Origin: Bacteroidales bacterium UBA4179
GTDB lineage: Bacteria > Bacteroidota > Bacteroidia > Bacteroidales > Dysgonomonadaceae
Assembly (NCBI GenBank): GCA_002381125.1
Contig: DFUT01000031.1
Coordinates: forward strand, 1-59,829
Length of the DNA: 59,829 nucleotides
Direction: 5' to 3'
Both the position numbers and the translations under genes were made by a program. The notes under the pieces were generated by a model that saw only the letters and a list, made by a program, of their open reading frames with translations, made no database searches and was not told the origin of the DNA. Shown one piece after another: positions 1 through 6,569 of the stretch (positions are counted from its first letter, which is position 1; each line of letters opens with the position of its first letter).

Positions 1-64
1 GCAACATCACTTGCTTTATGCGCACCTCCAAATCAACCAGCAACTTACTCTGATCATCAGTCAT
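1..64 (-). CDS. N-terminal fragment of a small hypothetical protein, runs off the window
   Basis: An ATG on the minus strand at 64 opens a frame that stays open to the window edge. The first 21 residues begin MTDDQSKLLVDLEVRI and are rich in Leu, Val and charged residues, as in a short coiled coil. A -7 promoter box (TATATTTG on the minus strand, 91-84) lies just upstream, which supports a real gene start. The start resembles small coiled-coil proteins that I recall sitting next to zapA in Bacteroidales, but 21 residues cannot establish that. Confidence 0.45.
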   Translation of the reverse strand, partial: MTDDQSKLLVDLEVRIKQVML

Positions 65-83
65 ATGAAAACAAAAATTCATA

Positions 84-91
84 CAAATATA
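84..91 (-). promoter_or_regulatory. -7 promoter box for the leftward partial gene
   Basis: The minus strand reads TATATTTG, matching the Bacteroidota sigma-ABfr -7 consensus TAnnTTTG. It lies 20 bases upstream of the ATG at 64. No convincing -33 TTG is seen at the ideal distance. Confidence 0.45.
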
Positions 92-230
92 GACAATGGA
101 TTAATTTATTACAAATCATTTGGCACTTTTATTTTTATGCACCTTTTATGTACCGAAAAAATTATCCGCCGGTAAAATTCTATCGTTCTTGCCTTTACTC
201 TCCCAAAAGGGATAATTGATGAAGAATTTG

Positions 231-238
231 TATCTTTG
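231..238 (+). promoter_or_regulatory. -7 promoter box for the B3/B4-domain gene
   Basis: TATCTTTG matches TAnnTTTG, 34 bases before the ATG at 273. The stretch 92-230 is AT-rich and holds no other feature that I can support. Confidence 0.6.
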
Positions 239-272
239 AGGTCATAAATACCGACAAAAGAGGGATAAAAAA

Positions 273-959
273 ATGGAAGCAACTGCTGTTCGAATAACGA
301 TTGGTGAAGAAATATACGCCGTTTGCCCGGCTTTTTGTTTTGCGGCCATTGAATCAAAAGTGAAAAATACGCCATACAACCGGGAACTCTGGAACGAAAT
401 TGAAACATTTTCCGCATCTTTTCGCGAAACACACCGGATGGGAGACATCAAAAAGCGCATCCCCATACATGCTACCCGACAAACATACAAGGCATTGGGG
501 AAAGACCCCAACCGCTACCGTCCTTCGGCCGAAGCACTTTGTCGAAGAATCGTCAAGGGAATTGAGCTATATCGCATCAACACGTTGGTCGACCTCATCA
601 ACCTGCTATCGCTAAAAACAGGCTATTCCATCGGCGGCTTCGATGCCGACAAAATACGGGGCAACCTCACCCTGGGAGTGGGCAAAGCAGGCGAAAAATT
701 CGAAGGTATCGGCCGGGGATTGCTCAATATCGAGGGATTGCCGGTTTATCGCGACGAACAGGGAGGAATCGGCACGCCAACCAGCGACGAAGAACGCACA
801 AAAATCGACAGCGATACTTCTCGTTTGCTGATGATCATCAACGCCTATTCCGGCAAACAGGGACTTCCCGAAGCCGTCGATTATGGTGTGGAATTGCTGA
901 AAAAATATGCCCATGCACAAGAAATCACGGTATGGGATTCTTCGTTGAATCTTCGATAA
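273..959 (+). CDS. B3/B4 tRNA-binding-domain protein (PheT B3/4-like)
   Basis: A 228-residue protein that looks like a free-standing B3/B4 domain, the fold found inside the phenylalanyl-tRNA synthetase beta chain, where it acts in editing. Diagnostic segments are the YKALGKDPNRYRPSAEAL region (about residues 72-89), followed by a 'lVdliNllSLktG' segment and a 'D.d.I.G.l.l..' segment. Stand-alone members are widespread and mostly uncharacterised. tRNA or amino-acid proofreading is the usual guess, and that is inference here. The ATG at 273 follows a good promoter. Its 3' end overlaps the convergent methyltransferase gene by 35 bp (925-959). Confidence 0.8.
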   Translation: MEATAVRITIGEEIYAVCPAFCFAAIESKVKNTPYNRELWNEIETFSASFRETHRMGDIKKRIPIHATRQTYKALGKDPNRYRPSAEALCRRIVKGIELYRINTLVDLINLLSLKTGYSIGGFDADKIRGNLTLGVGKAGEKFEGIGRGLLNIEGLPVYRDEQGGIGTPTSDEERTKIDSDTSRLLMIINAYSGKQGLPEAVDYGVELLKKYAHAQEITVWDSSLNLR

Positions 960-2370
960 CCATTCCAAACGGTTCTTCTCTTTTTTCGGGAAGATGCGAA
1001 CTCCGAATGCGCCATTCACGCGGATAGAGATTATTGGTTCTGTTCCCGAGATTTTTCACGAAACCCAACGGTTCATTCTTATAGGCAATCAACACAAACC
1101 CCAATGGCAAACGGTCCAACGCAATAGTCTCGCCGCGCAAATAGGCAATGGCCTGTTCATACGACACTTCCTGCCGACAAAAAGCATCCGGGTTCAGTTG
1201 CGTACTCATTGCCAATGCATGTGTAGGAATAAAGTCGCAGCCTTTTTTATTCCCGATATCGATACCCAACGACATCACCCGCAACTTTTGGGCAAGCGTC
1301 AAAAGGATTTCGACATGCGTACGCGGAAGAGCAGTAATTCTCCCTCTATTCTCCACAAAGCAAAAATCGTCCGGGTTTTGCAGCAACGAAACATATTCGG
1401 CTATATCGTTTAAAAAAGAAATTCCCCGATTTTTGTTTTTCTGCCGAAAAGAATTGTTTATCGTTCCTCGCTTCGTCGATGCCGATTTTCGCAACACAGC
1501 GACAAACAACCCTTCGCCCTTGACCTTGTGGGGGAAAAACCGGTAAGCCTCGACTCCCGACAACAAAGCCGGAGAAATGCCCCAGGACTCGTCCACCGGA
1601 AAGGAAACACATTCCGCCCCAAGCTCGTCGGCAATCCATCTTACATTCTCTTCATTCTCGTACACATTGTAGGTGCAGGTACTGTAAATCAGCAGTCCGC
1701 CGGGTTTCAGGGCATCCCACACATCGGTCAAAATGTTTCGCTGCCGCGAAGCACACATCTCGACATTCTTGAGCGACCATTCCGCCACGGCATTTTCGCT
1801 CTTGCGAAACATTCCTTCTCCCGAACAGGGCGCATCCACCAATACCAAATCGAAAAACCGGGGAAATGCCGCAAAATCGGCAGGAGCATTATTGCAGACC
1901 GCTGCATTGGACTGCCCCAATTTGATCAGGTTTTCCGAAAGCACACAAGCCCGCTGCCGCACAATTTCATTGCTCACCACGAGACTCCCCTCCGGCAGCG
2001 AAGAAAGCAAAATCGCCGATTTACCCCCGGGCGCAGCACACAAATCCAAACACATTGCCGGTTCGTGAACCAGTTGCCTCACCACGTATTCCAAAAACAT
2101 CGACGAAGCTTCCTGCACATAATAATAACCGGCATGAAACAACGGATCGAAAGTAAAAGAAGGGCGTTCCGACAAATAATATCCCCACTGCGACCAAGGA
2201 ACCGTTTGCGCCACCATCTCCGGTGAAAAGCATAACGGATTGCGCCGAAACTTGGTCGGGTTTAACCGAATGCTGACAGGCGCATCCTCTTCCAATGCCG
2301 AAAAGAAAGCCTCTGCCTCGTGGGGTATCAGCGAACGCATCGAACGAACAAAATCCTCGGTACTTTTCAT
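925..2370 (-). CDS. rRNA (cytosine-C5-)-methyltransferase, RsmB/RsmF (NOL1/NOP2/sun) family
   Basis: About 481 residues. It transfers a methyl group from SAM to C5 of a cytosine in ribosomal RNA. The N-terminal part contains VSIRLNPTKF. The SAM-binding Rossmann core has DLCAAPGGKSA, then motif IV LVDAPCSGEG with its cysteine, and motif VI STCTYNVYENE with the nucleophilic Cys. A C-terminal region of about 170 residues with 'LPLGFV' and 'NNLYPREWRIR' segments resembles the RNA-binding tail (PUA-like) of RsmF. The frame stays open to 2541, but the start at 2370 (MKSTEDFVRSMRSL) is where similarity to family N-termini begins, so it was preferred. An alternative ATG lies at 2376. Confidence 0.88.
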   Translation of the reverse strand: MKSTEDFVRSMRSLIPHEAEAFFSALEEDAPVSIRLNPTKFRRNPLCFSPEMVAQTVPWSQWGYYLSERPSFTFDPLFHAGYYYVQEASSMFLEYVVRQLVHEPAMCLDLCAAPGGKSAILLSSLPEGSLVVSNEIVRQRACVLSENLIKLGQSNAAVCNNAPADFAAFPRFFDLVLVDAPCSGEGMFRKSENAVAEWSLKNVEMCASRQRNILTDVWDALKPGGLLIYSTCTYNVYENEENVRWIADELGAECVSFPVDESWGISPALLSGVEAYRFFPHKVKGEGLFVAVLRKSASTKRGTINNSFRQKNKNRGISFLNDIAEYVSLLQNPDDFCFVENRGRITALPRTHVEILLTLAQKLRVMSLGIDIGNKKGCDFIPTHALAMSTQLNPDAFCRQEVSYEQAIAYLRGETIALDRLPLGFVLIAYKNEPLGFVKNLGNRTNNLYPREWRIRSSHLPEKREEPFGMVIEDSTKNPIP

Positions 2371-2690
2371 AATCATTACCATTACCCATGATTGACGACG
2401 AAAAACGTCGGAGAAAAGCCACTTCTTCAACAATTGCATCCAATTCTTGCAAGCAAGTGAGGCTTTCGGATTATACCCTGTAAATAAAACCGGAGCGAAA
2501 GTTACAAAAAGATTATAAAGCAGCAAGAGATCAAATCCCAAAAACAGTATCTATATTTAACGTCGATAAGAATATTTTCACAAACCCTATGATCAAGATA
2601 CACGCTACACCCGAAAAAATTTTCTACCTTTGATTTCTGCTCTAATCAGGTATTTATTTTACTATAACATAAAACAGAACAACAACTACT
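2371..2690. other. Divergent intergenic region between the methyltransferase and sulfurtransferase genes
   Basis: This 320-bp spacer separates two divergent genes. Apart from the rightward promoter at 2625-2632 and a weak leftward box (TAACTTTC, minus strand 2504-2497), nothing is recognisable. The methyltransferase frame is open through part of it, but that translation (Leu/Phe-rich, no family similarity) looks like a chance extension. Confidence 0.5.
2625..2632 (+). promoter_or_regulatory. -7 promoter box for the ThiI/MnmA-like gene
   Basis: TACCTTTG matches TAnnTTTG, 58 bases before the ATG at 2691. Confidence 0.55.
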
Positions 2691-3638
2691 ATGCCCACAA
2701 CCCTATTGCTTTTCTCCGAAGGATTGGATAGCTACCTGGCAGGTAAATTGATGAAACGCCAAGGAATAAAGGTAATAGCTGTCCGTTTCATCACGCCGTT
2801 TTTTGGTTGGTCGTTAAAACAAAATCCGGCGCCTTTTTACGATAAAGTTGCCGAACTGGGTTTCGATGAAGGAAAAATCATCGATATTACCAACGAATAC
2901 CTGGATGTACTCAACCATCCTGCTTATGGCTACGGTTCGTATGCCAACCCCTGCATAGACTGCAAAATGTGCATGCTGCACAAAGCGTTGGAAATCATGG
3001 AAAAAGAGCATGCCGATTTTATCACGACGGGAGAAGTGGTGGGTCAGCGTCCCATGAGTCAAAATAAGCAAGCCATGAATCTCATCCAACGAAAATCGGG
3101 AGCAGAAGACATATTGCTGCGCCCATTGTGTGCCAAACTGTTGCCGCCCACGCTTCCCGAACAAAAGGGATGGGTAAACCGCGAAGAGCTGTTGGCCATA
3201 TCCGGACGCAGCAGAGAGGAACAATTGAAACTTGCCCGAGAATTTGGAATCAAGGACATCCCCTCACCTGCCGGCGGATGCTTATTGACAGACCCTGCCA
3301 TCGGATCGAGAGTGCGGAAAGTACTGCGGGAAAACCGGCCACTGACATCGCTCACTGCCGAGCTGCTGACTTTGGGAAGGCACATTTTTGAAGAAGATCG
3401 CTGGATGGTGCTGGGAAGAAATCGGGAAGAAAATCGTGCTATCTTCGACCTCGTACACCCACATCATCCAACTTACTCATTGAATGAACCTTCACCACTC
3501 GCCGTAATCCTACAAGGTGAAAAAGATGAAGAAGCATTGAAAAAATGGCTAATGAAGTATTCAAAGAAAGCACGAGAAGCAACCCAACGAGGGGAAAATG
3601 TGAGGGTTACGGAAATAAAGACCAAAAACGAAATATGA
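2691..3638 (+). CDS. ATP-pyrophosphatase-type tRNA sulfurtransferase (ThiI/MnmA-like)
   Basis: A 315-residue protein with the PP-loop ATP pyrophosphatase signature at its N-terminus (LLLFSEGLDSYLAG, residues 5-18; the usual SGGxDS reads SEGLDS). A cysteine cluster PCIDCKMC follows (C88, C91, C94), and a later GGCLLT (C197) matches the second catalytic Cys position of MnmA-type thiolases. Enzymes of this type activate a tRNA uridine with ATP and insert sulfur. The exact modified base (s4U8 or another position) cannot be read from sequence. The C-terminal 100 residues resemble the extension seen in anaerobe versions annotated as ThiI-like. It stands alone behind its own promoter. Confidence 0.75.
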   Translation: MPTTLLLFSEGLDSYLAGKLMKRQGIKVIAVRFITPFFGWSLKQNPAPFYDKVAELGFDEGKIIDITNEYLDVLNHPAYGYGSYANPCIDCKMCMLHKALEIMEKEHADFITTGEVVGQRPMSQNKQAMNLIQRKSGAEDILLRPLCAKLLPPTLPEQKGWVNREELLAISGRSREEQLKLAREFGIKDIPSPAGGCLLTDPAIGSRVRKVLRENRPLTSLTAELLTLGRHIFEEDRWMVLGRNREENRAIFDLVHPHHPTYSLNEPSPLAVILQGEKDEEALKKWLMKYSKKAREATQRGENVRVTEIKTKNEI

Positions 3639-3772
3639 TACATGAAGACCGAAGTCCCAATCGGCAAACGGCGGGGAGTTGTATAAGCATTGTCGCCATA
3701 AGCTGAAACACCGCAAAAGACCTGTGGGTTCGGCGTTGACTCTACAATACGAGTGTTTCGTCCTGATTTTTT

Positions 3773-3791
3773 GTTTACATTTACTGTAAAC
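3773..3791. promoter_or_regulatory. Perfect inverted repeat, possible operator
   Basis: GTTTACA, 5-nt spacer, TGTAAAC. Partial symmetry extends outward to TCCT at 3761 and AGGA at 3802. There is no GC-rich stem plus T-run, so it does not read as a terminator. The spacing suits a dimeric repressor site, but no adjacent regulator gene exists, so the assignment is speculative. Confidence 0.3.
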
Positions 3792-3816
3792 TTATTTTAG
3801 GACAAGACACACCTTC

Positions 3817-3914
3817 TCCGCACCAAGTCCGTACCAAGGCTGCACCATCCTCGCTCCATGCTTGCATCAGGCTTGCGTCATCCTCGCATGAAGTTCGCTC
3901 TGTCCGCACCGCTG
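3817..3914. repeat. Degenerate 11-nt tandem repeat array, about eight units
   Basis: Consecutive units read TCCGCACCAAG, TCCGTACCAAG, GCTGCACCATCC, TCGCTCCATGC, TTGCATCAGGC, TTGCGTCATCC and TCGCATGAAGT, then a short TCGCTCTG and a closing TCCGCACCGCTG. The shared core is T(C/T)(C/G)GCAyCA. The 11-nt period is incompatible with a protein repeat. The right-edge repeat contains an exact 11-nt duplication too (CCTTCGCTCTT twice, 59808-59829). Confidence 0.55.
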
Positions 3915-3996
3915 TATCCCGCTTCAAATGCGGCAAGGAGGCAGGTTTGTTTTACACCGGTCTCACGGAATCCGATGGTGTTGTCCCTGCTTTGAA

Positions 3997-4028
3997 GCGA
4001 AGGAAGAGCGAAGAACAACCAATAAAAA
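3997..4028 (+). repeat. Dispersed repeat, copy A (inverted relative to copy B at 59794-59825)
   Basis: The 32 bases GCGAAGGAAGAGCGAAG followed by (A/G)ACAACCAATAAAAA occur here and, inverted with one mismatch, at 59794-59825. Both copies lie in intergenic DNA. The role is unknown. Confidence 0.7.
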
Positions 4029-4059
4029 ATAAAAAATAAGTGAAGTGGGCATTTTTTAT

Positions 4060-4067
4060 TATCTTTG
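4060..4067 (+). promoter_or_regulatory. -7 promoter box for the rhomboid gene
   Basis: TATCTTTG, 21 bases before the ATG at 4089. Its TTG is also the only upstream in-frame start candidate, which argues that translation begins at 4089 and not inside the promoter. Confidence 0.65.
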
Positions 4068-4088
4068 CATTTTCCCAAAAAAAAGTAC

Positions 4089-4745
4089 ATGATTACCCTC
4101 TTCATAATTATTTTGACTTGCGCCATTTCCATCGCGGCATTCCGTAACAATGCACTGGCAAACAAACTCATTTTCTATCCGCCTGCCGTAAAAAAAGGCG
4201 AGTGGTATCGCTTATTCACTTACGGAGTGTTGCATGCCGATTCCACGCACTTGTTTTTCAACATGTTCACCCTCTATCTGTTCGGCAGTTACATCGAGAA
4301 AATCTGCCGGGCAACATTAGGTATTCGCGCAGGATCGGCATGCTTTATCCTGCTTTACGTTTCGGCACTGCCCATCTCTATCCTACCCACCTACCTCAAA
4401 CGCAAAAACGACGCATATTATCGCAGTCTGGGTGCATCGGGAGCCGTTTCCGCAGTGGTTTTTGCTTACATTCTCATTCACCCCATGAATTTTATGGGGA
4501 TTCTCTTTATCCCGATTATGTTGCCGGCTTTTATCTTCGGACTGATTTATATCGCCCTTTCTTTCTATCTGGATAAAAATCGGCCGGGAGGAATCAATCA
4601 TTCCGCCCACATTGCCGGAGGAATTTACGGCATAATGTTTATGACCGTATCCTTCGCCACGTTGGCCGATTGGAATTTACTCGCTTCTTTTCTCGACCGG
4701 ATTCACATCAACTCCCTCAACGACCTGATTTATATCGGTTATTAA
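4089..4745 (+). CDS. Rhomboid-family intramembrane serine protease
   Basis: About 218 residues with six or seven hydrophobic segments. Rhomboids cleave transmembrane substrates within the inner membrane using a Ser-His dyad. The serine motif is LGASGAV (S117 when numbered from this start) and the histidine is in NHSAHIAGG (H174). The helix-2 motif HLFFNMF (H54/N58) is also present, so the protein looks catalytically intact. The start at 4089 was chosen because the frame's earlier TTG lies inside the promoter box. It is monocistronic, and the substrate is unknown. Confidence 0.9.
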   Translation: MITLFIIILTCAISIAAFRNNALANKLIFYPPAVKKGEWYRLFTYGVLHADSTHLFFNMFTLYLFGSYIEKICRATLGIRAGSACFILLYVSALPISILPTYLKRKNDAYYRSLGASGAVSAVVFAYILIHPMNFMGILFIPIMLPAFIFGLIYIALSFYLDKNRPGGINHSAHIAGGIYGIMFMTVSFATLADWNLLASFLDRIHINSLNDLIYIGY

Positions 4746-4799
4746 TATCCTTTCCGATAAAACGACCCTACTCCCATTCCCTTTTTCCTTAAAAATCCG

Positions 4800-4807
4800 T
4801 ATCTTTG
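4800..4807 (+). promoter_or_regulatory. -7 promoter box for the SAM methyltransferase-murB-murA unit
   Basis: TATCTTTG, 20 bases before the ATG at 4828. The three genes that follow are spaced by 9 and 23 bases and look like one transcript. Confidence 0.6.
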
Positions 4808-4827
4808 TTTTATAAAGAAAACGGAGT

Positions 4828-5538
4828 ATGGATCATCCTGCACTTTACCTGATTCCTTCAACGCTGGGCGACACACCCATTGAAAGGGTATTGCCGCCTT
4901 ATAACACCGAAATTGTTTCCCGCCTGCGTTTTTTTATTGTGGAAAACGTACGCACGGCGCGTCGGTTTCTAAAAAAATGCCGGTCGAACATCGATATCGA
5001 CGGGCTCACGTTTTTCGAACTCAACAAACATACCGACAGGAACGATATTCCGCAATTTCTTCAACCGTTGAAAGAAGGAAACAGCATGGGAATTATTTCC
5101 GAAGCCGGATGCCCCTCCGTTGCCGACCCGGGTGCCGAAATCGTAGCACTGGCGCATCGAGAAGGATATAAGGTGGTTCCGCTGGTCGGCCCTTCGTCGC
5201 TGCTGCTGGCACTGATGGCATCGGGGTTCAATGGGCAAAGCTATGCGTTCAACGGCTACCTGCCTATCGACGGCAACGAGCGTGCAAAAGCCATCAAGAA
5301 ACTCGAAATGCGTGCCTACAACGAGAATCAAACGCAGCTTTTCATCGAAACGCCCTACCGCAACCAAAAACTCGCCGAAGATATTCTGCTGCACTGCAAA
5401 CCGCGCACGCAACTGTGCATCGCCATGAACCTCACGTGCGACGACGAATACATTGCTACGAAAACCATACGGGAATGGAAAAACCGGTTGCCCGATATGA
5501 ACAAAAAACCGTGCGTTTTCCTTCTTTATAAAGGGTGA
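4828..5538 (+). CDS. SAM-dependent methyltransferase, tetrapyrrole-methylase fold (RsmI-like)
   Basis: A 236-residue protein of the TP-methylase superfamily. It has the N-terminal strand 'LYLIPSTLGDTPIERVLP', the SAM-pocket segment GIISEAGCPSVADPGAEIV and the 'GPSSLLLALMASGFNG' helix, all matching the order seen in RsmI, the 16S rRNA C1402 2'-O-methyltransferase. It is shorter than RsmI (about 280 residues) and lacks its usual GTPIGN opening, so I treat it as a divergent paralogue of unknown substrate. It is the first gene of a unit with murB and murA. Confidence 0.75.
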   Translation: MDHPALYLIPSTLGDTPIERVLPPYNTEIVSRLRFFIVENVRTARRFLKKCRSNIDIDGLTFFELNKHTDRNDIPQFLQPLKEGNSMGIISEAGCPSVADPGAEIVALAHREGYKVVPLVGPSSLLLALMASGFNGQSYAFNGYLPIDGNERAKAIKKLEMRAYNENQTQLFIETPYRNQKLAEDILLHCKPRTQLCIAMNLTCDDEYIATKTIREWKNRLPDMNKKPCVFLLYKG

Positions 5539-5547
5539 ATTCAAGAA

Positions 5548-6546
5548 ATGAACATTCAACAAAATATACAATTACAGCCCTATAATTCGTTCCGAACCAA
5601 GGCACGGGCAAAATTGTTTTGCGAACCCGAAAGCGTGGAACAACTGTCGGAAGTGCTTCGCTCCTATCCCAACGAACCGAAATTGGTGATCGGAAACGGA
5701 TGCAACCTGTTTTTTACGAAAGACTTCGACGGACTGGTCATTCATCCTCGAATGAGGGGAATCCGCCCGGTTTTGGACAATGACTCCATAGTGGAATTAG
5801 AAACCGGTGCAGGAGAAGAATGGGACAATTTTGTAAATCATTGCGTGGAAAAAGGGTATGCCGGCATCGAAAACCTTTCGCTGATTCCCGGAACGGTGGG
5901 CGCTGCACCCATTCAAAACATCGGAGCATACGGAACGGAAGTAAAAGATGCAATCGTTCGTGTGCATGCCGTAAACAAAGACACGGGCGATCCGGAAACG
6001 TTTCCCGCCGAAGCCTGCGAATTCGGGTATCGCGACAGCATGTTCAAACGTACCCGACAATACATTGTCACATCGGTGGTTTTCCGTTTGAGCAAATCGT
6101 TTGCCTATACGGAAAAATATGCCGATCTAAACCGCGAACTGGCAAGCGTGCCCCACCCTTCGCTTAAGCAGGTGCGCGAGGCAATCATCCGCATCCGCAG
6201 ACGCAAACTTCCCGATCCTGCCGAATTGCCCAATGCGGGGAGTTTTTTCAAAAACCCGCTGCTGACGATGGAAGAGAAAGAACGGTTGCTGGCCAAACTA
6301 CCCGATGCTCCGATTTATCCGATAGGAACCGGCAAATTCAAAACATCGGCAGCTTTCCTTATCGAAAAGGCGGGTTATAAAGGCAAACGAAACGGGCCGG
6401 TGGGGATCTACGAGCGCCATGCTTTGATCATCGTGAACTATGCTACCGAAAACGGCAACGACATCGTCGATTTCATGCACGAAGTACAGCAAGCCGTCGA
6501 CAAAAAATTCGGCATCCGGCTCGAACCCGAAGTTCGGATATATTGA
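5548..6546 (+). CDS. murB: UDP-N-acetylmuramate dehydrogenase MurB
   Basis: 332 residues. This FAD enzyme reduces UDP-GlcNAc-enolpyruvate to UDP-MurNAc with NADPH in cytoplasmic peptidoglycan precursor synthesis. FAD-binding segments include the N-terminal 'NSFRTKARA', 'VIGNGCNLFF' and LSLIPGTVGAAPIQNIGAYG. The conserved catalytic-serine region reads NAGSFFKNP, and the C-terminal glutamate segment is 'LEPEVRIY'. Length and the 'pIQNIGAYG' motif fit the E. coli-type enzyme. The next gene downstream, murA, makes its substrate, so both committed steps are coupled on one transcript. Confidence 0.95.
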   Translation: MNIQQNIQLQPYNSFRTKARAKLFCEPESVEQLSEVLRSYPNEPKLVIGNGCNLFFTKDFDGLVIHPRMRGIRPVLDNDSIVELETGAGEEWDNFVNHCVEKGYAGIENLSLIPGTVGAAPIQNIGAYGTEVKDAIVRVHAVNKDTGDPETFPAEACEFGYRDSMFKRTRQYIVTSVVFRLSKSFAYTEKYADLNRELASVPHPSLKQVREAIIRIRRRKLPDPAELPNAGSFFKNPLLTMEEKERLLAKLPDAPIYPIGTGKFKTSAAFLIEKAGYKGKRNGPVGIYERHALIIVNYATENGNDIVDFMHEVQQAVDKKFGIRLEPEVRIY

Positions 6547-6569
6547 AAATCGAAAAAACTGAAAGCACC

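Larger units (their letters stand above)
3639..4088. other. Non-coding, repeat-bearing gap
   Basis: About 450 bp without a credible gene. It holds a perfect 7-bp dyad at 3773-3791, a degenerate 11-nt tandem array at 3817-3914, a repeat shared with the right edge of the window at 3997-4028, and the promoter of the rhomboid gene at 4060-4067. GC content and texture differ visibly from the flanking genes. The 97-codon minus-strand frame across it has no recognisable features. Confidence 0.65.

Noticed and set aside
1528..2226. Plus-strand 232-codon open frame opposite the rRNA methyltransferase gene
   Set aside because: The minus-strand frame has the full methyltransferase motif set. The plus-strand translation is basic and featureless, a shadow of it.
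2371..2541. N-terminal extension of the rRNA methyltransferase to 2541
   Set aside because: The extra residues do not resemble family N-termini, which align from MKSTEDFVRSMRSL at 2370.
3817..3914. CRISPR-like array
   Set aside because: Units are 11 nt, contiguous and degenerate, with no spacers and no cas genes.
3639..4088. Insertion sequence or MITE remnant
   Set aside because: No terminal inverted repeats flanked by target duplications and no transposase fragment are visible. The shared repeat is only 32 bp.
3878..4171. Minus-strand 97-codon open frame spanning the repeat-rich gap
   Set aside because: It overlaps the rhomboid promoter and start, crosses the dispersed repeat, and shows no recognisable features.
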